Below are positions 16,475 to 25,436 of a DNA stretch of 64,000 nt, piece after piece. A program made the translations under genes and the position numbers. The notes beneath the pieces are model-generated. The model was not told the DNA's origin. It ran no database searches and saw only the letters and a program-made list of their open reading frames with translations. The stretch comes from Cellulomonas palmilytica (GTDB lineage: Bacteria > Actinomycetota > Actinomycetes > Actinomycetales > Cellulomonadaceae), in NCBI RefSeq assembly GCF_021590045.1, contig NZ_CP062221.1, positions 496,001-560,000 of the forward strand. The letters are read 5' to 3'. The stretch's first letter is position 1. Each line of letters begins with the position of its first letter.

Positions 16475-17587
16475 TCAGTGCTGCGCCTCGAGCGCCGCGA
16501 TCCACTGCGGCCACTCGTGCTCGGCCTGCGACCAGGCCGGGACGGCGTCGGCGAGCGCGGAGAACTCGATCGCGGCGTCGGGCAGGTCGCTCGAGCGGAC
16601 CAGTGCCGGGGTCACCTCGACCGACGCGCCCGGGTCCTCACCGGCGACCTTCTGGTACGCCAGGCGCGTCTGCCACTGGCCGACCGTCGCCGGGTTCGTC
16701 GCGGACGCCGCGACGAAGTCCGTGCCCGCGTCCCAGAAGTACGGCAGCTCCTGGTCGGTCAGGTCCACCGAGTACACCTGGACGTCCGTGCGGCCCGCGG
16801 CCTTGAGCGCCTCGAACGCACCGCGCGTGAACTCGTTCCAGTGCGACCAGATGACGTCGATCTGGCCCTCGTCGGGGTACTGCTTGAGCAGCGCGTCGAC
16901 CTGCGCCTGCGTGTCGAGCGCGGCGTTGCCGGAGACCACGCCCGCCGTGGTGACCTTGGTGAACGACGGGTTCGCGGCGAGGAACTCGTCGACCACCGCG
17001 AGGCGGCGGTCCAGCGGCGGGTAGCCCGCGACGGACAGCACGACGATCTTCGCGCCGTCCGGGTGGTCCGCCTTGATCGCCTCGAGGCCGTTGCCCGCGA
17101 GCGCGTCGTCGTCCTGGTTGATCGCCGTGATGCCGTCGAGCGTGAGGTCCGAGTCGTACGTGACGACCGTGATGCCCGCGTCGAGCGCCTTCTGGACCGG
17201 GCCGTCGAGCGCCTCGGCCGTGCCGTTGTTGACGAGCAGCACGTCGACGCCCGCGTTGACGGCCGTGTCGACGTTCGACGCCATCTTCGCCAGGTCGTTG
17301 CCGGAGTCGTAGACCTGCAGCGTGCCGCCGAGGGCCTCGACCTGGGACTCGACGCCGCGCGCGTACGTCTCGTACCAGGAGCCGGTGGTGATGCGGGTGA
17401 CGAGCGCGACGTCGAGCGGCTCGGCCACGGCGGCGGGGATCTCGACGTCGGGCGCCACGGTGGCGGCGGCCGTCGTCGGGGCGGCGGCGGGGGTCGTCGA
17501 CGACGACGTGCCCTGCTCCGACGTGCACGCCGACAGCAGCAGGGCGGCGGGCACGACGAGCGCGAGGGCGGTTCTCCAGCGGGACAT
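16475..17587 (-). CDS. Sugar ABC transporter substrate-binding lipoprotein
   Basis: The 370-residue protein has a lipoprotein signal peptide with the lipobox LLLSAC (Cys21) and a Ser/Thr/Ala-rich spacer to about residue 50. A periplasmic-binding-protein type 1 domain of the ribose/xylose class follows. Residues such as VDVLLVNNGTAEAL, GITVVTYDSDL and VIWSHWNEFTRGAF line the expected hinge and ligand cleft. ATG 17587 has GAGGAG about 7 bp upstream. It is the first gene of the operon (binding protein, ATPase, permease, LVIVD protein, FAD dehydrogenase). The ligand is not identifiable by eye. Confidence 0.9.
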   Translation of the reverse strand: MSRWRTALALVVPAALLLSACTSEQGTSSSTTPAAAPTTAAATVAPDVEIPAAVAEPLDVALVTRITTGSWYETYARGVESQVEALGGTLQVYDSGNDLAKMASNVDTAVNAGVDVLLVNNGTAEALDGPVQKALDAGITVVTYDSDLTLDGITAINQDDDALAGNGLEAIKADHPDGAKIVVLSVAGYPPLDRRLAVVDEFLAANPSFTKVTTAGVVSGNAALDTQAQVDALLKQYPDEGQIDVIWSHWNEFTRGAFEALKAAGRTDVQVYSVDLTDQELPYFWDAGTDFVAASATNPATVGQWQTRLAYQKVAGEDPGASVEVTPALVRSSDLPDAAIEFSALADAVPAWSQAEHEWPQWIAALEAQH

Positions 17588-18130
17588 GGGTGTCTCCTCG
17601 GGGGACGGCGACGAGCGTCTCGTCAGCCGTGACGGGGGGAAGGGAAAGGTGGTGCAGGGGTGCTCAGGGCAGGGGACCCTGGCGGGCGGCCGTGACGTGG
17701 TCGGGGGACATCCACACCCGGCCGGGTGCGCGGGCCGGCGACTCGCCGGCGGTGTCGTTCAGTGACGACAGCTGCGACATCGCGGCGCGGCGGCGTCGGC
17801 CGCGCCGGACATTCGGCACGCCGGGGTCAGGCGGCCGGCGGCACGCGGGCCGCTCGCGGGGCGCAGGCCGCTGCCGGCCCGCCCGCTCGTGGCGCGCAGG
17901 CAGGCGAGCGCGCTGGTCGCGCGGTGCGTGCTCTGCTGGTCCACGGTGCCGTCCTGTCCTCGGGTCGGCCCCACGCTATCCCCGCCCTGTCCACTCTCCG
18001 GTCACCGGATCCACGATGCGGACAGGACAAAGCCGCAGGTCAGCCCGAACCCGCACAGACTGCCTGCCGCGCCGGGACCAACGTCCCACCCCCACCCGCG
18101 ACCCCGTCATCCCTCCGGGGACGACCCACC
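17588..18130. other. Non-coding stretch upstream of the sugar ABC operon
   Basis: About 540 bp with no convincing gene. It must hold the promoter of the minus-strand ABC operon. A minus-strand frame at 17759-17974 encodes a Cys/Arg-rich 71-residue peptide ending CRSCRH. It could be a leader peptide but has no clear ribosome site, so I do not call it a gene. No regulator gene and no clear operator were found here. Confidence 0.4.
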
Positions 18131-18227
18131 AGAGCCGGAGCGATGACGGTCTCGGCTGACACACCATCCGCGAACCCGGGGTTGCTCCGGGAATGAGCGG
18201 GCTGAGCCGGAGGAAGCGCGGGGTCGG
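18131..18227 (+). repeat. Dispersed palindromic intergenic repeat, copy 3
   Basis: This copy is nearly identical to copy 2 (11171-11267) over most of its length, from AGAGCCGGAGCGATGACGGT to GGAAGCGCGGGGTCGG. It ends where the reading frame of the second toxin remnant begins, suggesting that the repeat marks the breakpoint of the truncated toxin gene. Confidence 0.75.
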
Positions 18228-18229
18228 GG

Positions 18230-18583
18230 ATGGACGGGGTCGGCGACCGCGGGTCGGAGCGAGCCGTGGTGTCGAGGGGACCGAGGTCAGCGGTGCCAGG
18301 GTCAGAGGTCGTCACCAGATGGACGGAGCTGTTCGACGAGGTCATCAGCGTCTACGACGGACTGGCTCTGACTCAGGACTGGAACATCGTGACGGCGATG
18401 CCGCATCGGGGACGCCACCCAAACGCTTGCCATCAGTGGGTTCTCGACAACGCGCGCCTCGCCCAGAGCCAGGCAGGCGACGACGTGGAAGAGTTCCTTC
18501 GGCTGTTCAAGCAGTGGGTCAGAGATCCGATCTCAGCGAATCCCCTGGCAGTTCGAGGAGCATGGTGGGAATGCCGACGATGA
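18230..18583 (+). pseudogene. 5'-truncated AHH-type nuclease toxin fragment
   Basis: The open frame of up to 117 codons is convincing only from about 18308 onward. It contains DWNIVTAMPHRGRHPNACHQW, then VLDNARL and a C-terminal LRLFKQWVRDP...LAVRGAWW. The HRG.HP..H motif and the overall pattern fit the second half of AHH/HNH-type nuclease tips of polymorphic toxins, which are often paired with Imm11-like proteins. The N-terminal half carrying the AHH motif and any delivery domain are missing, cut off at repeat copy 3. The stop TGA 18581-18583 overlaps the ATG of the immunity gene (ATGA), so coupling has been preserved. Toxin function is unlikely. The family call is an inference from motifs. 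Confidence 0.5.
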
Positions 18584-19098
18584 TCCAAGTGATCGCACGC
18601 GTAACTCGTCCCGCGAAGCGCGTATCGGGCGACCGGGCCTTCATCCGTGACCTCAACTACGCGCCGGGACGCAGGAGCGACTACCACCAGCCGATCGAGT
18701 GGCAGCTGCAGATCGAGCGTCCGACCGACTGGATCTGCACGATCGAGCAGGCCCGCGCGGTGTCTCCGGCGGTGCGTGAGGTGGTCGAGCCGCTGCTGGG
18801 ACCGACCGACGAGGTCCAGTGGATCCCGGCGACCGTCCGCACCCGCGAGGGCGAGCCGCTGCCCTACTGGGTGATGCACTTCCCGCACCCCGTCGACATC
18901 TACGACGAGGACCGCACCATCCGCGGCGCCAGCCCGATCCCGATGTCCGCAGCCCTGTCCGCCGCCAAGCTCGAGGGCCACACCGTCGTCCCCGGGCCGC
19001 TGACCTCCTACACCTACCTCGCCGAACCTGTCCTCAAGGCCATGCAGCAGCGCGGCCTCACCGGGTACTCCATCGAGAAGCGCCACCGTCCGCAATGA
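18580..19098 (+). CDS. Imm11-like (DUF1629-type) immunity protein, copy 2
   Basis: The product has 172 residues from ATG 18580, which overlaps the toxin-remnant stop by 4 bp; in-frame ATGs at 18562 and 18571 are alternatives. The sequence from about residue 45 to the end is nearly identical to the copy at 10601, including VSPAVREVVEPLLGP, GASPIPMSAALSAAKLEG and LTGYSIEKRH. The first 45 residues diverge more. It is cytosolic and small, with the pattern of DUF1629/Imm11 immunity proteins that bind AHH nucleases. A strong hairpin (19160-19191) follows. Retention of two intact immunity genes beside two dead toxins suggests protection against toxins of neighbouring cells; this is an inference. Confidence 0.62.
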   Translation: MIQVIARVTRPAKRVSGDRAFIRDLNYAPGRRSDYHQPIEWQLQIERPTDWICTIEQARAVSPAVREVVEPLLGPTDEVQWIPATVRTREGEPLPYWVMHFPHPVDIYDEDRTIRGASPIPMSAALSAAKLEGHTVVPGPLTSYTYLAEPVLKAMQQRGLTGYSIEKRHRPQ

Positions 19099-19159
19099 CG
19101 ACAACCGACCTCGGACGTACCAGGCGCGCCCGCCTCCCCGGCGAGGTCGTCAGCGAGAC

Positions 19160-19191
19160 GGTGAGTCGTCAGCTCCAACTGACGACTCACC
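19160..19191 (+). terminator. Perfect 13-bp stem-loop downstream of the Imm11-like gene
   Basis: The arms GGTGAGTCGTCAG (19160-19172) and CTGACGACTCACC (19179-19191) are perfect inverted repeats with a 6-nt loop. No T-run follows, which is common in GC-rich actinobacteria. It lies 62 bp after the immunity gene and is the probable terminator, although a protein-binding palindrome cannot be excluded. Confidence 0.6.
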
Positions 19192-19216
19192 GCGGAGCTG
19201 ACAACTTCGCGTGGGT

Positions 19217-19235
19217 GACCCGCCGACGGCGGGTC
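19217..19235 (-). terminator. Short hairpin overlapping the stop of the 19234 gene
   Basis: The perfect 8-bp arms GACCCGCC and GGCGGGTC surround GAC, immediately at the stop codon of the minus-strand hypothetical gene. It may help to end convergent transcription from both sides. Confidence 0.4.
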
Positions 19236-20370
19236 AGAGGTCGGCGGGGTCGATGAGGAAGTCGGCCTCGTCGGCGATCTCACCGCCGACCGCCGCGTGC
19301 AGGGCGCGCGCGATCGCCTGGACCACCGGCGCGCTGCGGGTGCGGGCCACGCGGTGCTCGAACGACGGCCGCTCGAGCTCGAGCTCCTCGATGAGCATCG
19401 GCTCCCACCGCACGCGGTACGCGACCACGCCCTGCTGCGTCCACGGCAGACCCTGGAGCAGCGGCGGCAGCTCGGTCTCCTCGGAGGCCTCGACCGCGAT
19501 CATCCCGTCGACGCCGAGCTCGACGAGCACGCCGTACGACTCGGCCGCGGGCGGCACGGCGAGCATGAGCTCGTCGAACGCGGCGGCCTCCTGGGCGAGG
19601 CGTCGGCGCTCGTCGGGATCCAGCACGCCGTGCTCGAGGAGCGCGTCGCGCAGCCCGGAACCGCCGGGCTCGGGCATGCCGGCGAGGGTGTGCCGCTCGG
19701 CGCGGCCGGCCCCCACCATCGGGCCGTCCCACTCGCTCGTCGGGACGGACAGCCGGGCGCGCGGCGCGGCGCGCTGCACCACGGCGAGCGCCTCGGCGGG
19801 CTCGACCCATCGGTCGGAGAACACCGTGAGGTCGATCGCGGACTCCATGTCGGGCTGCAGCACCACGCCGTTCTGGCCGGTGCGCACGGCGCCGCCGAGC
19901 CGACGAGCGGCCGCGACGAGCCACAGCAGGACGCGCTCCTCCTCGCGGTTCGGGTAGCCGTCGGGGAACGCGCGCTTGAGGCCGTACCGGTCGCCGCCGG
20001 GGGCGGGCTTGACGCCGCGGTCGCGAGGGCACGTGACGTCGAACGCGGTGACGGACGTGACGGGCAGCCCGAGCGCGATCGCGTCGGCCTGCGTGACGGC
20101 GTACGGGCCGGCGAGCGACGAGTGCCGGTTGAGGCGCAGCACGCGCGCTTGCGGCTTGGCGCCGCCGATGCGGATGCCGAGCGCGGCGGTCAGCGGGCGC
20201 GCGCGCTGCCCGCCGGCCTCGCCGTCGGGCTCCTCCCAGCGGGCGTTGAGGAACCGGCTCGCGGCCAGCACCTCGACCTCGTCGGGCTCGACGCCCTCGG
20301 GCAGCGCGAGCACGTGCCGTGTGCGCAGCCCCTCGTCGGACACGGGAAGACGCGGCAGGTCACGCGTCAT
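19234..20370 (-). CDS. Conserved hypothetical protein downstream of dcd
   Basis: The 378-residue soluble protein has no recognised domain, no signal peptide and no membrane helix. It starts 4 bp after the dcd stop, so it is probably co-transcribed with dcd. Its last 75 residues (YRVRWEP...QAIARALHAAVGG...DEADFLIDP) align with the C-terminus of the hypothetical protein at 63242 (YHVRWRP...ARVTAALWRAAGG...DEGGFLVRP), so the two share a C-terminal domain. The N-terminal part mentions ARVLRLNRHSSLAGPYAVTQ and a cluster around GYPNREEERVLLWLVAAARR. I cannot assign a function. A link to nucleotide metabolism is only suggested by the neighbour. Confidence 0.7.
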   Translation of the reverse strand: MTRDLPRLPVSDEGLRTRHVLALPEGVEPDEVEVLAASRFLNARWEEPDGEAGGQRARPLTAALGIRIGGAKPQARVLRLNRHSSLAGPYAVTQADAIALGLPVTSVTAFDVTCPRDRGVKPAPGGDRYGLKRAFPDGYPNREEERVLLWLVAAARRLGGAVRTGQNGVVLQPDMESAIDLTVFSDRWVEPAEALAVVQRAAPRARLSVPTSEWDGPMVGAGRAERHTLAGMPEPGGSGLRDALLEHGVLDPDERRRLAQEAAAFDELMLAVPPAAESYGVLVELGVDGMIAVEASEETELPPLLQGLPWTQQGVVAYRVRWEPMLIEELELERPSFEHRVARTRSAPVVQAIARALHAAVGGEIADEADFLIDPADL

Positions 20371-20374
20371 CGCG

Positions 20375-20950
20375 TCACACCTCCGTGCGGTGGAAGCTCT
20401 GCCAGGAACGGGACGCCGTGGGGCCCCGCTGGCCCTGGTAGCGCGAGCCGTAGCGCTCCGAGCCGTACGGGTGCTCCGCGGCCGAGGACAGCCGGAAGAA
20501 GCACAGCTGGCCGATCTTCATGCCCGGGTACAGGACGATCGGCAGGGTCGCGACGTTCGACAGCTCGAGCGTCACGTGGCCGCTGAACCCCGGGTCGACG
20601 AAGCCCGCGGTCGAGTGCGTGAGCAGGCCGAGCCGGCCGAGGGACGACTTGCCCTCGAGCCGCGCCGCGATGTCGTCGGGCAGCGTGACGCGCTCGAACG
20701 TGGACCCGAGGACGAACTCCCCCGGGTGCAGCACGAACGACTCGTCGGACGGGACCTCGACGAGCCGCGTGAGGTCCGGTTGCTCGGCCGCGGGGTCGAT
20801 GTACGGGTACTTGTGGTTGTCGAACAACCGGAAGAACCGGTCGAGGCGCACGTCGATGCTCGACGGCTGGATCATCGCGGGGTCGTAGGGTTCGAGGGCC
20901 ACCCGGCCCGCGTCGAGCTCGGCGGTGATGTCGCGGTCGGAGAGCAGCAC
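20375..20950 (-). CDS. dcd: dCTP deaminase
   Basis: From GTG 20950 the product is 191 residues, the normal family length. It shows the Dcd/dUTPase-fold motifs [34 protein letters not shown] and the active-site TLELSN segment with the catalytic Glu. It deaminates dCTP to dUTP for thymidylate synthesis, and actinobacterial members can go on to dUMP. It is cytosolic. The promoter must lie in the 230-bp region shared with the divergent cellobiose phosphorylase gene. The upstream in-frame extension is rejected because it lacks family similarity. Confidence 0.93.
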   Translation of the reverse strand: MLLSDRDITAELDAGRVALEPYDPAMIQPSSIDVRLDRFFRLFDNHKYPYIDPAAEQPDLTRLVEVPSDESFVLHPGEFVLGSTFERVTLPDDIAARLEGKSSLGRLGLLTHSTAGFVDPGFSGHVTLELSNVATLPIVLYPGMKIGQLCFFRLSSAAEHPYGSERYGSRYQGQRGPTASRSWQSFHRTEV

Positions 20951-21006
20951 GCGCCCACGGTAGTGCCCCGCGCGCGGGCATGGTTTCAGCGCGCTGCACG
21001 CCCCGC

Positions 21007-21044
21007 TATAGTCCTGTTCCGTGAGACGCATGGGAGCGCTCTCG
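21007..21044 (+). promoter_or_regulatory. Probable promoter -10 box and CelR/CebR operator for cellobiose phosphorylase
   Basis: TATAGT (21007-21012) is a plausible -10 box. TGGGAGCGCTCTCG at 21031-21044 matches 12 of 14 bases of the LacI-family CelR/CebR operator TGGGAGCGCTCCCA, known from actinobacterial cellulose/cellobiose genes. Its place about 12-20 bp downstream of the likely transcription start fits repression that is relieved by cellobiose. No CelR gene is in the window. Confidence 0.65.
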
Positions 21045-21182
21045 CACTGGTTCGGCCCCTGATTCACCCCGCACCACACCTGACCATCCAAGGGTCGCCC
21101 GCGGCACCGGAGGCACGGCAGCACCGGTCCGCGCGGCCCGCCACGCAGCACCCCTGCGACGAGCACGGCGAGAGGCACCTCC

Positions 21183-23651
21183 ATGCGTTACGGGCACTTC
21201 GACGACGAGGCACGCGAGTACGTCATCACGACGCCGCACACCCCGTACCCGTGGATCAACTACCTGGGCTCCGAGCAGTTCTTCTCGCTGCTGTCCCACC
21301 AGGCCGGCGGGTACTCGTTCTACCGCGACGCCAAGATGCGTCGCCTCACGCGGTACCGCTACAACAACATCCCCGCGGACGCGGGCGGCCGCTACCTGTA
21401 CGTCAACGACGGCGGCGACGTGTGGACCCCGTCGTGGCTGCCGGTCAAGGCGGACCTCGACCACTTCGAGGCGCGCCACGGCCTGGGCTACTCGACCATC
21501 ACGGGCGAGCGGAACGGCGTGCGCGTCGAGACGCTGTTCTTCGTGCCGGTCGGCGAGAACGCCGAGGTGCAGAAGGTCACCGTCACCAACACGTCCGACT
21601 CCTACAAGTCGCTCACGCTGTTCTCGTTCGTGGAGTTCTGCCTGTGGAACGCGCAGGACGACCAGACGAACTACCAGCGCAACCTGTCGATCGGTGAGGT
21701 CGAGATCGAGCAGGAGGGCCCGCACGGCTCGGCGATCTACCACCGCACCGAGTACCGCGAGCGCCGCGACCACTACGCGGTGTTCGCCGTGAACACGCAG
21801 GCCGAGGGCTTCGACACGGACCGCGACACGTTCGTCGGCGCGTACAACTCGCTCGGCGAGGCCGCGGTGCCGCTCAAGGGCGAGTCCGCGAACTCCGTCG
21901 CGTCGGGCTGGTACCCGATCGGCTCGCACTCGGTGGCCGTGTCGCTCGCGCCCGGTGAGTCGCGCGAGCTCGTCTACGTGCTCGGCTACGTCGAGAACCC
22001 CGACGAGGAGAAGTGGGCCGACGAGGCGAAGCAGGTCATCAACAAGAACCGCGCGCACGCGCTGCTGTCCCGGTTCGCCACCTCCGAGCAGACCGACGCG
22101 GCGTTCGCGGCGCTCAAGGACTACTGGACCGACCTGCTGTCGACGTACTCGGTGAGCTCGAACGACGAGAAGCTCGACCGGATGGTCAACATCTGGAACC
22201 AGTACCAGTGCATGGTCACGTTCAACATGTCGCGCTCGGCGTCGTTCTTCGAGACCGGCATCGGCCGCGGCATGGGCTTCCGCGACTCCAACCAGGACCT
22301 GCTGGGCTTCGTCCACCTGATCCCGGAGCGGGCGCGCGAGCGGATCATCGACATCGCGTCGACGCAGTTCGCCGACGGCTCGGCGTACCACCAGTACCAG
22401 CCGCTCACGAAGCGCGGGAACAACGACATCGGCTCGGGCTTCAACGACGACCCGCTGTGGCTCATCGCGGGCACCGCGGCGTACATCAAGGAGACGGGCG
22501 ACTTCTCGATCCTCGACGAGCCCGTGCCGTTCGACAACGAGCCGGGCTCCGAGGTGCCGCTGTTCGAGCACCTGACGCGCTCGTTCGAGTTCACGGTCAC
22601 GCACCGCGGCCCGCACGGTCTGCCGCTGATCGGCCGCGCCGACTGGAACGACTGCCTCAACCTCAACTGCTTCTCCACGACGCCCGGCGAGTCGTTCCAG
22701 ACCACCGAGAACCAGGAGGGCGGCGCCGCCGAGTCGACGTTCATCGCGGCGCAGTTCGTCCTGTACGGCGAGCAGTACGCCGAGCTCGCGGAGCGCCGCG
22801 GCCTCGCGGACGTCGCCGAGCGGGCGCGCGGCCTCGTCGCCGAGATGCGCGACGCCCTCCTGACGGACGGCTGGGACGGCTCCTGGTTCCTGCGCGCGTA
22901 CGACTACTACGGGAACCCGATCGGGACCGACGCGCACGACGAGGGCAAGATCTGGATCGAGCCGCAGGGCTTCGCGGTCATGGCGGGCGTCGGTGTGGGC
23001 GAGGGCCCGCAGGACACGGACGCCCCGGCGATCAAGGCGCTCGACTCGGTCAACGAGCTGCTCGCGACCGATCACGGCATGGTGCTGCAGTACCCCGCGT
23101 ACACCACCTACCAGGTGCACATGGGCGAGGTCTCCACGTACCCGCCGGGCTACAAGGAGAACGGCGGCATCTTCTGCCACAACAACCCGTGGGTGATCAT
23201 CGCCGAGACGGTCGTGGGCCGCGGTGCGCGCGCGTTCGACTACTACAAGCGCATCACGCCCGCGTACCGCGAGGACATCTCCGACGTGCACCGGCTCGAG
23301 CCGTACGTGTACGCGCAGATGATCGCGGGCAAGGAGGCGGTCCGCCACGGCGAGGCCAAGAACTCCTGGCTCACGGGCACGGCCGCGTGGAACTTCGTCA
23401 CGGTGTCGCAGTACCTGCTGGGCGTGCGGCCCGACTACGACGGCCTCGTCGTCGACCCGCAGATCGGCCCGGACGTCCCGTCGTTCACGGTCACACGTGT
23501 CGCCCGCGGCGCGACGTACGAGATCACGGTGACGAACTCGGGCGCCGACGGCTCGCGCGGCCGGCTCGTCGTGGACGGCGCGCCCGTCGAGGGCAACCTC
23601 GTGCCGTACGCGCCCGCCGGCTCGACCGTGCGCGTCGACGTCACCCTCTGA
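21183..23651 (+). CDS. cbp: Cellobiose phosphorylase (GH94)
   Basis: The 822-residue cytosolic enzyme converts cellobiose plus phosphate to alpha-glucose 1-phosphate and glucose, saving ATP when cellulose fragments are used. Its length equals that of the Cellulomonas gilvus enzyme. The catalytic acid falls at Asp490 in [10 protein letters not shown], as in that enzyme. Other GH94 signatures are seen: [20 protein letters not shown] at the N-terminus, [14 protein letters not shown], and [11 protein letters not shown] near the C-terminus. The N-terminal beta-sandwich covers about residues 1-290, then the linker and the (alpha/alpha)6 barrel. ATG 21183 is preceded by a GAGAGG-type ribosome site. 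A CelR-type operator lies about 140 bp upstream. Confidence 0.97.
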   Translation: MRYGHFDDEAREYVITTPHTPYPWINYLGSEQFFSLLSHQAGGYSFYRDAKMRRLTRYRYNNIPADAGGRYLYVNDGGDVWTPSWLPVKADLDHFEARHGLGYSTITGERNGVRVETLFFVPVGENAEVQKVTVTNTSDSYKSLTLFSFVEFCLWNAQDDQTNYQRNLSIGEVEIEQEGPHGSAIYHRTEYRERRDHYAVFAVNTQAEGFDTDRDTFVGAYNSLGEAAVPLKGESANSVASGWYPIGSHSVAVSLAPGESRELVYVLGYVENPDEEKWADEAKQVINKNRAHALLSRFATSEQTDAAFAALKDYWTDLLSTYSVSSNDEKLDRMVNIWNQYQCMVTFNMSRSASFFETGIGRGMGFRDSNQDLLGFVHLIPERARERIIDIASTQFADGSAYHQYQPLTKRGNNDIGSGFNDDPLWLIAGTAAYIKETGDFSILDEPVPFDNEPGSEVPLFEHLTRSFEFTVTHRGPHGLPLIGRADWNDCLNLNCFSTTPGESFQTTENQEGGAAESTFIAAQFVLYGEQYAELAERRGLADVAERARGLVAEMRDALLTDGWDGSWFLRAYDYYGNPIGTDAHDEGKIWIEPQGFAVMAGVGVGEGPQDTDAPAIKALDSVNELLATDHGMVLQYPAYTTYQVHMGEVSTYPPGYKENGGIFCHNNPWVIIAETVVGRGARAFDYYKRITPAYREDISDVHRLEPYVYAQMIAGKEAVRHGEAKNSWLTGTAAWNFVTVSQYLLGVRPDYDGLVVDPQIGPDVPSFTVTRVARGATYEITVTNSGADGSRGRLVVDGAPVEGNLVPYAPAGSTVRVDVTL

Positions 23652-23672
23652 CGGGACCTCACCGCAGCACCC

Positions 23673-23754
23673 ACCGCGCCGCCGCCGCACCGTCACCGCC
23701 CCGCCCCAGGCCACCGGCCGAGGGCACGGCGGTGGCCGTGCGCGGCGGCGCGGT
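23673..23754 (+). terminator. Possible long-loop hairpin after cellobiose phosphorylase
   Basis: The arms at 23673-23690 (ACCGCGCCGCCGCCGCAC) and 23738-23754 (GTGCGCGGCGGCGCGGT) pair with one bulge. The loop is about 47 nt, long for an intrinsic terminator, so this is a weak call. Confidence 0.3.
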
Positions 23755-23869
23755 CGCGTCCGGGGGACGTCGGTGTGGCGGTCGTGTGACCGCGGTGGAC
23801 AACCGCTCGCCCGTTTCGTCCGACATGTCACCATGGCGTGCCACGACACGGAACCAGGGGAGAACACAC

Positions 23870-24721
23870 ATGCGCGCCATCACACGGATCGTCGGCGCAG
23901 GGGCTGCGGCGGTCCTCGCGCTCTCGCTCACGGCCTGCGGCTCGGACTCGGGCTCGTCGGACGCGGAGACGAAGGCCGCGACGGACACGTCCGCGACGCC
24001 CGCGCCCGAGAAGGACGACGAGGGCGACGGCGACTCCGGCGGCGAGGAGATCACCGCCGAGTCCCTGTACGCGGCGCTGTCCAGCCAGGTCGGCAAGGAC
24101 ACGTCCTACACGATGACCTCGACGACACCCGGTGCGGCCGGCACGTTCGAGGGCGTCGTCGTCGTCAAGGACGGCAAGACGAGCATGTCGATCGTCAGCG
24201 AGGCGGCGGGCGCGAAGACGCGGATCGTCCTGACGGACGGCGCGTACTACCTGGACCTCGGCGAGATGAGCGAGAACAAGTTCATCAAGATCGACCTGTC
24301 CGACAAGTCGAACCCGTTCGCCGCGATGCTCGGTCCGATCGAGGACATGGGTGACGTGTCGAAGAGCTTCGAGGGCTTCAAGGACTCGGTCGAGTCGGTC
24401 GAGAAGGTCGGCCAGGAGGACGTCGACGGCGTCTCGACGACGCACTACGTCGTCACGGTCGACCCGGCGGCCGCGCTCGCCGCGGTGGGCGAGGGCACCG
24501 TGCCGACGGACGCGGCCTCGGCGCTCGAGGAGGTCTCGTACGACCTGTGGCTCGACGAGGAGAACCGTCCCGCCAAGATGGTCATCGACCTCGCGGGCGA
24601 GAAGATGACCACGACGTACTCCGACTGGGGCGACTCGAGCCTCACGGTCGAGGCGCCGAGCGGCGACGAGCTCTCGCCGCTCACGTGGGAGGAGCTCATG
24701 TCGGGTGGCCTCGGCGGCTGA
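23870..24721 (+). CDS. LppX/LprG-like lipoprotein, copy 1
   Basis: The 283-residue lipoprotein starts at ATG 23870 behind an AGGGGAGA ribosome site. The signal peptide ends in the lipobox SLTAC (Cys23), followed by an acidic Ser/Asp/Glu linker to about residue 60. The rest resembles the LppX_LprAFG curved beta-sheet fold: a strand-rich domain with TMTSTTPGAAGTFEG, GAYYLDLGEM and a C-terminal YDLWLDEENRPAKMVID. The fold binds lipids in mycobacteria; that function is only suggested here. A second gene of the same type lies at 26265, with the same MRAITR start, and a distant third at 35017. It is followed by a clear terminator. Confidence 0.7.
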   Translation: MRAITRIVGAGAAAVLALSLTACGSDSGSSDAETKAATDTSATPAPEKDDEGDGDSGGEEITAESLYAALSSQVGKDTSYTMTSTTPGAAGTFEGVVVVKDGKTSMSIVSEAAGAKTRIVLTDGAYYLDLGEMSENKFIKIDLSDKSNPFAAMLGPIEDMGDVSKSFEGFKDSVESVEKVGQEDVDGVSTTHYVVTVDPAAALAAVGEGTVPTDAASALEEVSYDLWLDEENRPAKMVIDLAGEKMTTTYSDWGDSSLTVEAPSGDELSPLTWEELMSGGLGG

Positions 24722-24740
24722 CACCCGACGACGACGCGGC

Positions 24741-24773
24741 GAGGGCCGGGGCGCAGCGCGCGTCCCGGCCCTC
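24741..24773 (+). terminator. Hairpin terminator after LppX-like copy 1
   Basis: GAGGGCCGGG (24741-24750) pairs with CCCGGCCCTC (24764-24773), with GCGC pairing inside the loop. It starts 20 bp after the stop codon of the lipoprotein gene and faces the end of the convergent tetR gene. Confidence 0.7.
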
Positions 24774-24816
24774 GTGCCGTCCGGGCCCGCATCACGACGT
24801 GTCCGATCCGCCCCCG

Positions 24817-25404
24817 TCAGGCGGGGGCGAGTCCCCGCAGGAGCGCCTCGACGCCGTGCGCGAAGCGGGTGCGCGCGCGGTCGGGATCGGCCGGCGGGCT
24901 GCCGAGGATCTCGATGCCGACCGCGCCGTGCACGGAGGTCCACAGGTGGAAGGCGCTGGCGTCGACGTCGTCGTCGTCGATGACGCCGGCCGCGACCGCG
25001 GCGTCCACGCGTGCGCGGTGCGCGGCGTACGAGCGGGCGCCGCGCTCCTCGACTGCGGGCAGCGGGCCGACGGCGGGGACGATCGGGCTGAACATCAGCA
25101 GGTAGTGGGTGCGGTGCGCGAGTGCCCAGTCCCGGTACGCGTGCGCGCCGGCGACGAGGCGCTCGCGCGGGTCGGCGACGTCGTCGACGGCGGCGGCTGC
25201 GGCGTCGAGCTGCTCGTAGGCGTCGAGGAGGATCGCCTCGACGAGCCCCGGCTTGCCCCCGAAGTGTGTGTAGACGCCGATGGTCGAGCAGCCGGCGGCT
25301 GTGGCGACGGCCCGGACGGTGAGCGCCCCGGCACCGCCCCGGGCGAGCAGGTCGACGGCCGCGTCGAGGATGCGGGCGCGGGTCGTTGACGCGGCGGAAG
25401 GCAC
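24817..25404 (-). CDS. TetR-family transcriptional regulator
   Basis: The 195-residue protein has a typical N-terminal TetR helix-turn-helix, LTVRAVATAAGCSTIGVYTH (about residues 23-42), and a variable ligand-binding C-terminal domain (about 75-195). The start is GTG 25404; the overlapping ATG at 25406 is in another frame. It is divergent from the PEBP lipoprotein gene, with 48 bp between the starts. That gap contains the palindrome GTTATGGGCATAAC, so it most likely represses itself and the PEBP gene. The ligand is unknown. Confidence 0.88.
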   Translation of the reverse strand: MPSAASTTRARILDAAVDLLARGGAGALTVRAVATAAGCSTIGVYTHFGGKPGLVEAILLDAYEQLDAAAAAVDDVADPRERLVAGAHAYRDWALAHRTHYLLMFSPIVPAVGPLPAVEERGARSYAAHRARVDAAVAAGVIDDDDVDASAFHLWTSVHGAVGIEILGSPPADPDRARTRFAHGVEALLRGLAPA

Positions 25405-25412
25405 ATCACTAA

Positions 25413-25436
25413 GTTATGGGCATAACAGCGTTATGG
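25413..25436. promoter_or_regulatory. Palindromic TetR operator between tetR and PEBP gene
   Basis: GTTATG-GG-CATAAC (25413-25426) is a perfect palindrome apart from the centre. A further GTTATGG half-site follows at 25430-25436. Its A/T-rich bases stand out against the surrounding GC. It lies 8 bp upstream of the tetR start and about 17-40 bp upstream of the PEBP start, so binding would block both promoters. Confidence 0.65.

Noticed and set aside
17759..17974. Minus-strand 71-codon frame upstream of the sugar ABC operon, Cys-rich end
   Set aside because: A leader peptide is possible, but there is no ribosome site or recognised pattern, so it is noted only in the gap entry.
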